Positions 41,823-50,204 of a DNA stretch of 64,000 nt are shown here, piece by piece. Under the pieces are notes generated by a model. The model worked only from the letters and a program-made list of their open reading frames with translations. It was not told where the DNA came from and did not search any database. The position numbers and the translations under genes are program-made. Origin of the DNA: Nakamurella sp040546275 (GTDB taxonomy: Bacteria > Actinomycetota > Actinomycetes > Mycobacteriales > Nakamurellaceae); NCBI RefSeq assembly GCF_040546275.1, contig NZ_JBEPNO010000002.1, positions 496,001-560,000 on the forward strand. Direction: 5' to 3'. Position 1 is the stretch's first letter; each line of letters begins with the position of its first letter.

Positions 41823-42898
41823 CTCGCCACCTCCGGTCCGGGAACGACCGGAATGGATGCGGCAGCTTTGCGGCGTCGGCGTCGCAGGGAGAACGACACC
41901 ATCAACGCGAAGATCAACACCAGCCCTTTGATGAGATCCTGGGTGTAGTAACTCATCTGGAGTCGGGTCAGGCCGTAGAGCACCACACCGATGAACAATG
42001 CGCCGATGAATGTTCCGAACGCGTTGGGCTTGCGGGCGCCGAGGACGGCGTAGCCGACCAGGGTGATCGCCACCGCGTCCAGCAGCGTGGAATCGCCCGC
42101 CGTGACGTCTCCCTGACGGAGCCGCGAGGCGAGGATGATCCCGGCAATGGACGCGAGCACGCCGGAGATCGCGTAGGCGGCGAATCGGTAGCGCTGGATC
42201 CGGGTGCCGGCCAGCCGGGCCGCCTCCGGATTGCCACCGACCGCGTAGAACAGCCGCCCGAACCTGGTGCGCTCCAGGAACACCCACATCACCAGGGCCA
42301 GGATGAGGAACAGGTAGACCGAGTAGGGGAGGCCGAACAGGCGGGATCCGTCGATGGCCGCGAAGTCATCGGTGAACTTTCCTTTCATCGGTTGGTCACT
42401 GCCCGGTAGAGTCATACCGCTGACGAGGGTCTGGCCGTCCACCAGCCATCGCTTGAGGCCCTGTGCGGTGAACATGGTGCCGAGGGTGGCCAGCAGCGGC
42501 GGAATCTTGAGAAACACGATGAGGGAGGCGTTCACGCAGCCGGCCGCCAGCCCGGCCAGCAGGCAGATGACGATGGCAGTGCCACCGGTGAGCGCGTACC
42601 TGATCATCGCCAGGGCGGCGACGGTCACCGAGAGGCCGGCGATACCCCCGACCGACAGGTCCAGGTCACCGACCACGGCGGTCAGCGTCATCCCGAGCGC
42701 GGCTATCCCGGCGACGGTCTGCGCCTGCAGGATCGAGGTCACCGTGTTCATCGAGGCGAAGTCGTCGATCACCAGCGAGAACACGATCAGCACCACGGCG
42801 AAGATCAGGAGTACGCCGTACTTGACGACGAAGTCCACGATGCTCGGGGCCGGGCGGTCCCGGCCGACGGTGGTGGCTGGCGTCGTTCCGGCGGTCAT
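41819..42898 (-). CDS. ABC permease, ribose (RbsC) type, for methylthioribose
   Basis: A 359-residue permease of the CUT2 class, with about ten predicted helices. Diagnostic segments: GDLDLSVGGIAGLSVTVAA, then GGNPEAARLAGTRIQRYRF, and a LLDAVAITLVGYAVLGARKPN segment. It overlaps the ATPase gene by four bases and mtnK by four. The operon context points to 5-methylthioribose as substrate; the fold itself only indicates a monosaccharide-like solute. Confidence 0.9.
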   Translation of the reverse strand: MTAGTTPATTVGRDRPAPSIVDFVVKYGVLLIFAVVLIVFSLVIDDFASMNTVTSILQAQTVAGIAALGMTLTAVVGDLDLSVGGIAGLSVTVAALAMIRYALTGGTAIVICLLAGLAAGCVNASLIVFLKIPPLLATLGTMFTAQGLKRWLVDGQTLVSGMTLPGSDQPMKGKFTDDFAAIDGSRLFGLPYSVYLFLILALVMWVFLERTRFGRLFYAVGGNPEAARLAGTRIQRYRFAAYAISGVLASIAGIILASRLRQGDVTAGDSTLLDAVAITLVGYAVLGARKPNAFGTFIGALFIGVVLYGLTRLQMSYYTQDLIKGLVLIFALMVSFSLRRRRRKAAASIPVVPGPEVAR

Positions 42899-44490
42899 GT
42901 CGTCTCCTGGGTGTCGGTCAGGGTGGAGCTGCGCGCGCTCATCGCTGCGATCAGGTCATCGCGGTCTGCCTCGGCCAGCCGCACATCGTCCGCTACGCCG
43001 CCGTGCCGCAGGACCACGATCCGGTCGGCGACCTCGAGGGCCTCGTCGAGATCGGAGGTGGCGACCACCACGGCGGCGCTGTCGGTGATCTTCCTGATGG
43101 TGTCGCCGATGTCATGACGAGCGTTGATGTCGACGCCGCGGAACGGCTCGTCGAGCATCAGCAGGGTCGGTGTGCCGAGCAGCCACCGACCGACGACCAC
43201 CTTCTGCTGGTTGCCGCCGGACAGCGTCTCGATCGGTACCTGTGGCGAGCTCGCGACCACCCCCAGCCGCTCGATGGTGCTCCGGCCGGCCGTCCGCTCC
43301 CGCCGACCACTCATCAGGGTGGCGTTCGAGAACTCCTTGGTGAAGGGCAGTGTCAGCTGCCGGTCGATGGCCCACCCTGGAATGATGGCCTGCTCGTGCC
43401 GGGATTCCGGCACCAGGTAGACGCCGTTGGCGGTGGCCCGCGCCGGGTGGCCGGGGGCGAACGGCCGTCCGAGCAGCGTGGCGGTGCCGCCCAGGGCGGG
43501 ACGGGCCCCGAAGATCGATTCGAGGAGCTCGGACTTCCCGCTACCCAGCAGTCCGAGGAGCACCGTCACCTCGCCCCGGCGGACGCTCAGATTGATGGGT
43601 ACCGAGTCCGGGAAGATCTGCAGTCCGGCCAACTCGAGAACGCCGTCGCCGCCGATCTGCTCGGTGTGCCGCATCTCGGCCGGGGACCGGTCGAACAACG
43701 CCTGCAGCACCTTGGTCCAGTCGAATCCGGCCGCGCCTGCTGCGCCGTCAGCGGTGGCTCTCGACTGGACGAACTCGCCCTGCATGGCGCCGTCGCGCAG
43801 CACTCCGACCCGGTCGCACAGGGCGTCGAACTCGGCGAGCTTGTGGCTGACGTAGAGCAGCGTCGTGCCGGCCGCGACCTGGCCGCGGAGGAGTGCGAAC
43901 AGCCGGCCGGTCTCCTCGGTCGAGAGTGCTGAGGTGGGCTCGTCGAGAATGAGGATCTCCGGATGCCGGGACAGGGCCCTTGCCAGCACCAGCAGTTGAC
44001 GCTCGGAGACGCCCAGCTCTCGTACCGGTGCCCGCATCACCGACCTGGATAGCTGCAGTCCAAGGGCGTCGGCCACTTCGGCGGCATCGCGCTCGGCTCG
44101 GCGCAGAGAGAACCAGATGGACGACAAGCGGGAGTTGAGCCGGTCCAGGGCCAGGTTCTCGGCCACGGTCAGATCGAGAACGACGCCGTCGTTGGGATTC
44201 TGATGGACGGTGCCGACACCCCGCCGCACCGCCGCCAGCGGGTCGGCGAATTCGACCGGTGTGCCGTTGACCCGGATGACGCCGCTATCCGGGCGCTCGG
44301 CTCCACACAGGATCTTGATCAGAGTGGACTTGCCGGCGCCGTTGGCGCCCATCAGGCCGTAGATCTCGCCGGGCCGGATGTGCAGGCCGACCCCGCGCAG
44401 CACCAGGTTGTCGCCGAAACTCTTCGAGATGCCGTCCACCTCGAGCACCGGCGCGGCTGCCTCGCTGCCGATGGTGCTGCTGTCCGTCAT
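42895..44490 (-). CDS. ABC ATPase, RbsA type (two nucleotide-binding domains)
   Basis: A 531-residue protein with two ATPase halves, as in RbsA/XylG. The first half has Walker A GANGAGKSTLIKIL and a signature at ELGVSERQLLVLARAL followed by LILDEPTSAL. The second half has a modified Walker A (GLLGSGKSELLESI) and ETLSGGNQQKVVVGRWL. The first signature, SERQ, departs from LSGGQ. The start at 44490 gives the common N-terminus (VLEVDGISKSFGDNLVLRG). Together with the adjacent permease and binding protein it is a complete CUT2 importer. Confidence 0.92.
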   Translation of the reverse strand: MTDSSTIGSEAAAPVLEVDGISKSFGDNLVLRGVGLHIRPGEIYGLMGANGAGKSTLIKILCGAERPDSGVIRVNGTPVEFADPLAAVRRGVGTVHQNPNDGVVLDLTVAENLALDRLNSRLSSIWFSLRRAERDAAEVADALGLQLSRSVMRAPVRELGVSERQLLVLARALSRHPEILILDEPTSALSTEETGRLFALLRGQVAAGTTLLYVSHKLAEFDALCDRVGVLRDGAMQGEFVQSRATADGAAGAAGFDWTKVLQALFDRSPAEMRHTEQIGGDGVLELAGLQIFPDSVPINLSVRRGEVTVLLGLLGSGKSELLESIFGARPALGGTATLLGRPFAPGHPARATANGVYLVPESRHEQAIIPGWAIDRQLTLPFTKEFSNATLMSGRRERTAGRSTIERLGVVASSPQVPIETLSGGNQQKVVVGRWLLGTPTLLMLDEPFRGVDINARHDIGDTIRKITDSAAVVVATSDLDEALEVADRIVVLRHGGVADDVRLAEADRDDLIAAMSARSSTLTDTQETT

Positions 44491-44600
44491 GGTGCCCTCG
44501 GCATCTGCGTTGGTGTGGTCGGGGTGGCCCCGGGGCGCAGATCGTCCCGGGGGCGGGTCGGAGCCGGTGCCGGAGCGCCTGACCTCGACCCGCGGCCTGG

Positions 44601-45890
44601 TCAGCCGCCCGGGATGACCGTGGGGATCCAGCCGGCGCCGAGGAAACCAGGCGTGTTGAGGTCGGGCAGCGCCTTGCGCAGGCCGGCCATGTCGGTCACG
44701 CCCTTCTGCTTGAGCAGGTCCTGCGTGATCAGAGCGGCCGGAATGGTGACCTTGTAGGGCAGGTCGACGCCGGCACCGGAGGCAATGGCCGCCCGGGCGA
44801 CGATGGCCCCGACGTTGGCCGGGTCCGTGGCCGCGGTCGCGCGCCACTGGCTGTTGGCCGCCGTCATCAGCTGGATGTCGGCGGTCGAGACGTCGACGCC
44901 GTAGACCTTGACGTTGGTCATGTTGTTCTGTCGCAACGCGATCAGGGTGCCCTTGGCCAACTCGTCGTAGGCGGCGAACGCCAGGGTGGTGTCCGGGGCC
45001 GACTTCAGGGCCGCCGCACCTTCACTGGCCGTGTCGGCAGCAACCGACTCCGAGTACTTGCCGAAGTGGACGGACTGGGTGAACGTCGGGTTGTCCTTGA
45101 GGAACTGCTGATAGACCTTGTCGCGGGAGTCCAGCGGAGCGATGCCGGAGACGTTGACGTAGGCGACCTTCCCGCCGCCGGCGTTCTCCTGCTTCATGTA
45201 GCCGAGGATCTTGTTGGCGATCGACGCGTCGTCCTGCGAGATGTACACCGCCTTCTGGTTGCTGATCGCGACGTCGTAGACGACCACCGGTATTCCTGCG
45301 GCCAGGGCCTGATCGACCTTGGGGTCGATGGTGTCCTTGAGGCCGTGGTCGACGATGATCACGTCGGGCTTGGACGCGATGGCCGAGTTGAAATCGGTTG
45401 CCTGCTTGGCGTTGTCGTTGCGCGCGTCGTAGACGTCGACGGTCGCTCCGGCCGCCTTGAGCTGCGCCTGCGCCCCGCTGCCCCACTGCTCGAAGTAGTC
45501 GCCGATGCCCGACTGGCGGACCAGGGCGATCTTCAGATTGGCCTTCGCGCCCGACGGCTTGGCCGCCGGAAGGGTGAATCCGGCGTCAGCCGCGGTGGAC
45601 GGCGCCGACGAGCCGGGCGCCGCGGGGGACGATCCCGCCGCCGAGCTCGACGGTGCCATCGCGCTGGAACCGGCCGGGGTCGTCGGACCGCTCGCCACGG
45701 GCGCGCTGGCTGCGGGGGCAGCCGTGGTGGGCGTACTGGTGGTCGTCGATCCGGTGTTCTGCGAGCAGGCGGTGGCGACCAGGGCGGTGGCGGCCACCGC
45801 GGCGAGCAGCACCGTGCTGCGCAGACGAGGGCTGCGCAGACGAGTGCTGCGCTGGCGAGCGCTGTGCAGACGGGTGGGAATGACACGCAT
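44601..45890 (-). CDS. ABC substrate-binding lipoprotein, ribose type, for methylthioribose
   Basis: A 429-residue lipoprotein. The lipobox is LVATAC. The n-region is unusually long and built from a five-residue repeat encoded by four 15-bp units. After a Ser/Pro/Ala/Thr linker of about 60 residues comes a type 1 periplasmic binding domain (LKIALVRQSGIGDYFEQWG, DVIIVDHGLKDTI, FAAYDELAKGTLIAL). The first gene after mtnA, 36 bp away, and 110 bp before the ATPase. Substrate assignment rests on the flanking mtnA and mtnK. Confidence 0.9.
   Translation of the reverse strand: MRVIPTRLHSARQRSTRLRSPRLRSTVLLAAVAATALVATACSQNTGSTTTSTPTTAAPAASAPVASGPTTPAGSSAMAPSSSAAGSSPAAPGSSAPSTAADAGFTLPAAKPSGAKANLKIALVRQSGIGDYFEQWGSGAQAQLKAAGATVDVYDARNDNAKQATDFNSAIASKPDVIIVDHGLKDTIDPKVDQALAAGIPVVVYDVAISNQKAVYISQDDASIANKILGYMKQENAGGGKVAYVNVSGIAPLDSRDKVYQQFLKDNPTFTQSVHFGKYSESVAADTASEGAAALKSAPDTTLAFAAYDELAKGTLIALRQNNMTNVKVYGVDVSTADIQLMTAANSQWRATAATDPANVGAIVARAAIASGAGVDLPYKVTIPAALITQDLLKQKGVTDMAGLRKALPDLNTPGFLGAGWIPTVIPGG
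45816..45875. repeat. Four 15-bp tandem repeats in a signal-peptide coding region
   Basis: Units start at 45816, 45831, 45846 and 45861 (first unit GCTGCGCAGACGAGG); the first two differ by one base, the others by a few. They lengthen the positively charged n-region of the lipoprotein signal. Confidence 0.85.
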
Positions 45891-45926
45891 TGTGTTCCTC
45901 CTTGAACAACTGCATGGGCGAGCGGG

Positions 45927-46976
45927 TCAGTCGTGCGGTGTGGCCTTGTCCGGACGATCGCCGTCGAGGGGCCGGATGACTCGTCGTTCGGTGACGAGGG
46001 CGGTGATCAATGCGGCCGGGGTGACGTCGAAGGCCGGGTTGCGTGCCGGGGTGCCGGCCGGTGCGGTGGTGATGGTGCCGAAGCCGACCACCTCGCCCGC
46101 ACCGCGGTCCTCGATCTCGATGTCGGACCCGGTGGCCGTGGCCCGGTCGACGGTGGACTCTGGAGCAACGACGATGAATGGAACCCCGGCATAGCGGGCG
46201 GCGACGGCCAGTGCGAACGTGCCGATCTTGTTGGCCGTGTCGCCGTTGGCCGCGATCCGGTCGGCGCCGACCAGTACGGCGTCGACGCCGCCGCCGGCCA
46301 GGATCATGGCCGCCGCCGAGTCGACGATCAGCTGGTGGGGCGCGCCCATGGCGGCGAGCTCCCAGGTGGTGAGCCGGGCACCCTGAAGCAGCGGTCGGGT
46401 CTCGCAGGCGATGGCCAAAGCGAGATCGCCGTCCTGGTAGAGCTTTTCGATCACGCCCAGGGCGGTACCGTGCTCGACCGCGGCCAACGCGCCGGTGTTG
46501 CAGATGGTCATCGTCGTCAGGCCGGCGGCGCGGGAGTGCGGGTTCCGGGCAGCGAGGGATCGGACCAGATCCGCCCCGAGGGCGGCCATCGCGCGGCATG
46601 CGGCGATGTCCTCGTCACGCAGGTCCAGTGCGGCCTCGAGAGCGGTTGGGACGCCACCGGTTCGCCAGGCGGCCAGGGCCCGGTCGACGCCGACGGACAG
46701 GTTGACCGCGGTGGGTCGGGCCGCGCGGATCTGCGCCGCGGCCTGCTCTGCTCTGGCGGGTTCGTCGAACTGCTGAGCGGCGATCACCACGCCCATGGCG
46801 CCGGCCACGCCGAGCGCCGGGGCACCGCGGACGGACAGTCGGGCGATGGCGTCGACCAGGTCGTCGACGGTGTGGATGTCCAGGACCACCGTGTCGCCAG
46901 GCAGCCGGGTCTGGTCGATCATCCGGATGTGCCCGGGACCCGCCTCCTCGCCGGGAATCCAGTCGATCGTCCGCAT
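45927..46976 (-). CDS. mtnA: Methylthioribose-1-phosphate isomerase MtnA
   Basis: A 349-residue enzyme of the eIF2B-like isomerase family that turns 5-methylthioribose 1-phosphate into 5-methylthioribulose 1-phosphate. Features: DQTRLPGDTVVLDIHT and SVRGAPALGVAGAMGV at the N-terminus, the catalytic Cys in MTICNTGALA, and GADRIAANGDTANKIGT with the catalytic Asp. It is the first gene of the methylthioribose operon and follows a structured leader. The later salvage enzymes (MtnB, C, D) or the alternative aldolase are not in the window. Confidence 0.96.
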   Translation of the reverse strand: MRTIDWIPGEEAGPGHIRMIDQTRLPGDTVVLDIHTVDDLVDAIARLSVRGAPALGVAGAMGVVIAAQQFDEPARAEQAAAQIRAARPTAVNLSVGVDRALAAWRTGGVPTALEAALDLRDEDIAACRAMAALGADLVRSLAARNPHSRAAGLTTMTICNTGALAAVEHGTALGVIEKLYQDGDLALAIACETRPLLQGARLTTWELAAMGAPHQLIVDSAAAMILAGGGVDAVLVGADRIAANGDTANKIGTFALAVAARYAGVPFIVVAPESTVDRATATGSDIEIEDRGAGEVVGFGTITTAPAGTPARNPAFDVTPAALITALVTERRVIRPLDGDRPDKATPHD

Positions 46977-46995
46977 GCAACCGCCTCACCTGGAG

Positions 46996-47048
46996 TCGAC
47001 AGGGCATCGACTGGAGTCGACCGGGTATCGACGTCGATGCCCTGTCGA
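46996..47048 (-). promoter_or_regulatory. 16-bp perfect inverted repeat in the mtnA leader
   Basis: TCGACAGGGCATCGAC (46996-47011) and its exact complement (47033-47048) are separated by 21 nt. In the mtnA mRNA they form a 16-bp hairpin ending about 20 nt before the start codon. The loop contains a further imperfect copy of one arm (47013-47032), so alternative pairings exist. It could be an attenuator, a ligand-sensing RNA or a DNA-level binding site. Confidence 0.7.
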
Positions 47049-47050
47049 GG

Positions 47051-47080
47051 AGGTTGTCAGACAACTGACGACCAAGTCAA
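47051..47080 (-). promoter_or_regulatory. Probable mtnA promoter
   Basis: On the minus strand TTGACT (47080-47075) is followed after 18 bp by CAACCT (47056-47051), a weak -10 box keeping the conserved A and T. The spacer and -10 box are overlapped by the GTTGTC palindrome. Confidence 0.5.
47053..47065. promoter_or_regulatory. Palindrome GTTGTC-A-GACAAC, candidate GntR operator
   Basis: A perfect 6-1-6 palindrome over the mtnA promoter. TTGTC-N-GACAA is a form common among GntR-family operators, and a GntR/UTRA gene is located at the end of the operon. Confidence 0.6.
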
Positions 47081-47212
47081 GGATTTCGAGGTCCTGGTGG
47101 GTTCAGGGAAGGCGGCGAGGCGACCGCTCGGGAGAGACGCGTGGTTGGCTGTGCGCCAGCCGGGAACCGATTCGGCGGCCCCGTTGTTGTCCCAGATCAG
47201 GAGGTGGTCACC

Positions 47213-49093
47213 ATGCCCCCATCTGCACCGATGGGCGGATCGTCGATGGCGGCGATGCGCGCGATGCATCAGGACGACTCGGTCAAGGGCCACAAGCTGG
47301 CACCGGGGATCGCCAAGCGGATCCTCGGGTTCGCCCAGCCGTACCGAAAAGAGCTGACGCTGTTCCTGGCGGTCACCATCTTCTCCGCGGTGATCGCTGT
47401 CGCCACCCCGCTGCTGGCCGGCAGCGTCGTGAACGAGATCAGCCGCAAAGGCGCCTTGCACGTGGTGGTCATCCTGGCGGCCGTCATCGCCGCACTGGCC
47501 ATCGTGGACACCGGCAACTCGCTGATCTCGCGGTTCTACTCCTCTCGAATCGGTGAGGGCCTGATCTTCGACATGCGCAGCAAGGTCTTCGACCACGTCC
47601 AGCAGATGTCGCTGTCGTTCTTCACCCGCACCCAGACCGGTGCCCTCGTCAGCCGCCTCAACAACGACGTCATCGGCGCCCAGCAGGCCTTCACCTCGAC
47701 GCTGTCGGGGGTGGTCTCGAACGTCATCGGACTGGTCCTGACGGCGGGCGTGATGTTCACGCTGTCCTGGCAGGTCACCGTGCTGTCGCTGATCCTGCTG
47801 CCGATCTTCGTGCTGCCGGCCAGGGCCTTCGGCCGCAAGCTGCAGACGCTGACCAGGGAGTCCTACGGCCTCAACGCCTCGATGACGACGACGATGACCG
47901 AGCGGTTCAACGTCTCCGGAGCTCTCCTGGTCTCGCTGTTCGGCCGGCCGGCGGAGGAGTCCAAGTCGTTCTCCGAGCGGGCCGGTCGGGTGCGGGACAT
48001 CGGGGTGACCACCGCGATGTACGGGCGGACGTTCATCGCCGCCCTCACCCTGGTGGCCGCGTTGGCGCAGGCCCTGACCTACGGGCTGGGCGGCGCGCTC
48101 GCACTCTCCGGATCGCTGGACGCCGGTTCGGTGGTGGCGTTGGCGCTGCTGCTGACCCGCCTCTACGGACCGCTGACCGCTCTGTCGAACGTACGGGTGG
48201 ACGTGATGAGTGCGCTCGTCTCCTTCGAGCGGGTCTTCGAGGTCCTCGACCTCGAGCCGATGATCAAGGAGAAGTCGAACGCCGTCCCGATGGTCAAGGG
48301 GTCGAGGGCTGTCGAGTTCATCGACGTCCGCTTCGCCTACCCCAGCGCGGATTCGGTGTCGCTCAAGTCGCTGGAGAGCATCTCGGTCCCGGATCACAGC
48401 CCGCGACATCCCGTCCTGCACGGTGTCAGCTTCCGGGCCGAGGCCGGACAGTTGGTCGCCCTCGTCGGGCCGTCGGGAGCGGGCAAGACGACGATCTCCC
48501 AGCTGGTGCCGCGGATCTACGACGCGGACACCGGATCGGTCCGGATCGGCGACGTCGACGTCAAGGACGCGACCCTGCAGTCGCTCCGGGATTCGATCGG
48601 CGTGGTGGCCCAGGATGCCCACATGTTCCACGACACCATCCGGGCGAACCTGTTGTACGCCAAGCCTGATGCCACCGAGGCGGAGCTCATCGACTCGCTG
48701 CGGTCGGCGCAGATCTGGCCGTTGGTGTCGTCCCTCCCGGAGGGTCTGGACACCGTGGTCGGGGATCGTGGGCATCGACTGTCCGGTGGTGAGAAGCAGC
48801 GGTTGGCCATCGCCAGGGTGCTGCTCAAGGCGCCGGACGTCGTGATCCTGGACGAGGCAACCGCCCACCTCGACAGCGAGTCCGAAGCGGCTGTGCAGCA
48901 GGCGCTCTCGGCGGCGTTGGCCGGCCGGACATCGCTGGTGATCGCACACCGGCTGTCGACGGTCCGCAGCGCCGACCAGATCCTGGTGATCGACGGCGGC
49001 CGGGTGGTCGAGTCCGGACGGCACGCCGACCTGATCGCGCTCAACGGCCTCTACTCCGACCTCTACCGCACGCAGTTCGAGCACCAGACCTGA
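47213..49093 (+). CDS. ABC transporter, fused permease/ATPase (exporter type)
   Basis: A 626-residue half-transporter. The membrane domain (about residues 40-340) has six predicted helices; the C-terminal ATPase has GPSGAGKTTISQLVPR, LSGGEKQRLAIARVLL and VVILDEATAHLDSESE with the switch His in VIAHRLSTV. An insertion of about 25 residues (residues ~385-405) lies just before the ATPase core strand HPVLHGVSFRAEAGQ. The ATG at 47213 has AGGAGGTGG upstream. It is divergent from mtnA. The exported compound is unknown; relatives move lipids, drugs or peptides and work as dimers. Confidence 0.92.
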   Translation: MPPSAPMGGSSMAAMRAMHQDDSVKGHKLAPGIAKRILGFAQPYRKELTLFLAVTIFSAVIAVATPLLAGSVVNEISRKGALHVVVILAAVIAALAIVDTGNSLISRFYSSRIGEGLIFDMRSKVFDHVQQMSLSFFTRTQTGALVSRLNNDVIGAQQAFTSTLSGVVSNVIGLVLTAGVMFTLSWQVTVLSLILLPIFVLPARAFGRKLQTLTRESYGLNASMTTTMTERFNVSGALLVSLFGRPAEESKSFSERAGRVRDIGVTTAMYGRTFIAALTLVAALAQALTYGLGGALALSGSLDAGSVVALALLLTRLYGPLTALSNVRVDVMSALVSFERVFEVLDLEPMIKEKSNAVPMVKGSRAVEFIDVRFAYPSADSVSLKSLESISVPDHSPRHPVLHGVSFRAEAGQLVALVGPSGAGKTTISQLVPRIYDADTGSVRIGDVDVKDATLQSLRDSIGVVAQDAHMFHDTIRANLLYAKPDATEAELIDSLRSAQIWPLVSSLPEGLDTVVGDRGHRLSGGEKQRLAIARVLLKAPDVVILDEATAHLDSESEAAVQQALSAALAGRTSLVIAHRLSTVRSADQILVIDGGRVVESGRHADLIALNGLYSDLYRTQFEHQT

Positions 49094-49150
49094 GCCTGCG
49101 TCCGCCCGGATTTGGCGAGGTGGTGAGCGCCGCGAACGAACAGGGGGACC

Positions 49151-50137
49151 ATGGGCTTCGTGCCTTCCGCCCCGACCGCCGCCCCGACCGGGCTGAGCGT
49201 GCTCACCGAGTGGCGTCCGGACTACGTCATGATCGCCGTCGCCGCGCTCCTGTCCTTCGGGTACCTCCGGACCAGATCCGCCGCCCGACGTCAGGACTTG
49301 GCCTGGCCCGTCCACCGCGATGTCGTGTTCTGGATCGGCGTCGCCTCGGTGGTGTGGACCACCAACGGTTTCCCGCAGGCCCGCGGTTCCCAGTTGATGT
49401 GGGTGTGGATGAGTCAGGAGTTGTTGCTCTTGCTGATCGTCCCGATCGTGGTCATGTCCGCCCAGCCGCTCTCCTTGGTCACCGCGGTCCATGGTCCGGA
49501 CAACCTGGCGGCCCGGTTGCTGCGGACGAAGGCGCTGCGGTTCCTCGGCAGTCCCCTGGTCAGCCCGGTGCTGGTGCCGGTGCTCTGCATGCTGCTGATC
49601 TTCGGCGGGCTCGGGCAGTTCGCCGTCAGTTCGGTCTGGGCGGGTGGCCTGGTCCACCTCATCCTGTTGCTGGCCGGCACCCTGGTCGCCCTCCCGCTGG
49701 TGAACATGGACGACCAGCGGACGTCACTCGCGGTCGGGCTGTCGCTGGCCGTCGGGTTCGTCGAGTTGATCCTCGACGCCTTCCCCGGGATCGCCCTTCG
49801 CTTCCAGACCCACATGACGCTCGTCCACTTCGCCGTGAACCGCCCGGCCTTCTCGCCGGTGCCGATCGATGACCAGCACATTGCCGGCGGCATCCTCTGG
49901 GTGGTCGCCGAGATCCTCGACCTGCCGTTCCTGATCCTGGCTGCCACCCGCTGGATCAAGGCCGACGCCCGTGATGCCGCCCGCATCGATGCTGAACTGG
50001 ATGCGCGCCAGCACTGGTCCGCCGACGGGGAGCAGGCAGAACAGCCGGTGGTCGAACGGCCCTGGTGGCTGGACGACCCCACCATGTCCGACCGTTTTCA
50101 GCAGCAACAGAAACCCCCGTTGCGTCCTGCAGACTGA
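49151..50137 (+). CDS. CtaG-like cytochrome c oxidase assembly membrane protein
   Basis: A 328-residue protein with about seven to nine predicted helices. The first segment PDYVMIAVAALLSFGYLRTR, then TNGFPQARGSQLMWVWMSQELLLLLIVPIVV and the later LILDAFPGIALRFQTH and ILWVVAEILDLPFL fit the caa3-type CtaG/DUF family, thought to aid copper insertion into cytochrome oxidase. A cytoplasmic tail of about 65 residues follows. Its stop lies inside the hairpin at 50123-50164. Confidence 0.78.
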   Translation: MGFVPSAPTAAPTGLSVLTEWRPDYVMIAVAALLSFGYLRTRSAARRQDLAWPVHRDVVFWIGVASVVWTTNGFPQARGSQLMWVWMSQELLLLLIVPIVVMSAQPLSLVTAVHGPDNLAARLLRTKALRFLGSPLVSPVLVPVLCMLLIFGGLGQFAVSSVWAGGLVHLILLLAGTLVALPLVNMDDQRTSLAVGLSLAVGFVELILDAFPGIALRFQTHMTLVHFAVNRPAFSPVPIDDQHIAGGILWVVAEILDLPFLILAATRWIKADARDAARIDAELDARQHWSADGEQAEQPVVERPWWLDDPTMSDRFQQQQKPPLRPAD

Positions 50138-50164
50138 TCGCTATAGCGATCGCTCTGCAGGACG
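50123..50164. terminator. Large hairpin at the end of the ctaG-like gene
   Basis: CGTCCTGCAGA (50123-50133) pairs with its complement at 50154-50164, and inside it ATCGCTA-TAGCGAT (50137-50150) is a perfect 14-bp palindrome. The structure includes the stop codon of the ctaG-like gene and lies 40 bp before hisN. It could end transcription or be a DNA-level palindrome. Confidence 0.6.
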
Positions 50165-50204
50165 TCCGGGGGATTCCGAGCGCGTCCGCTAGCGTCTGGA
50201 GACC

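Noticed and set aside
46977..47100. SAM riboswitch upstream of mtnA
   Set aside because: The leader has only one long hairpin and none of the multi-helix junction or conserved loops of SAM-I, SAM-II or SAM-IV riboswitches that I can recognise.
47057..49657. Minus-strand frame of 866 codons
   Set aside because: It lies opposite the ABC exporter and the ctaG-like gene and has the typical antisense composition (Asp, His, Gln, Arg, Gly).
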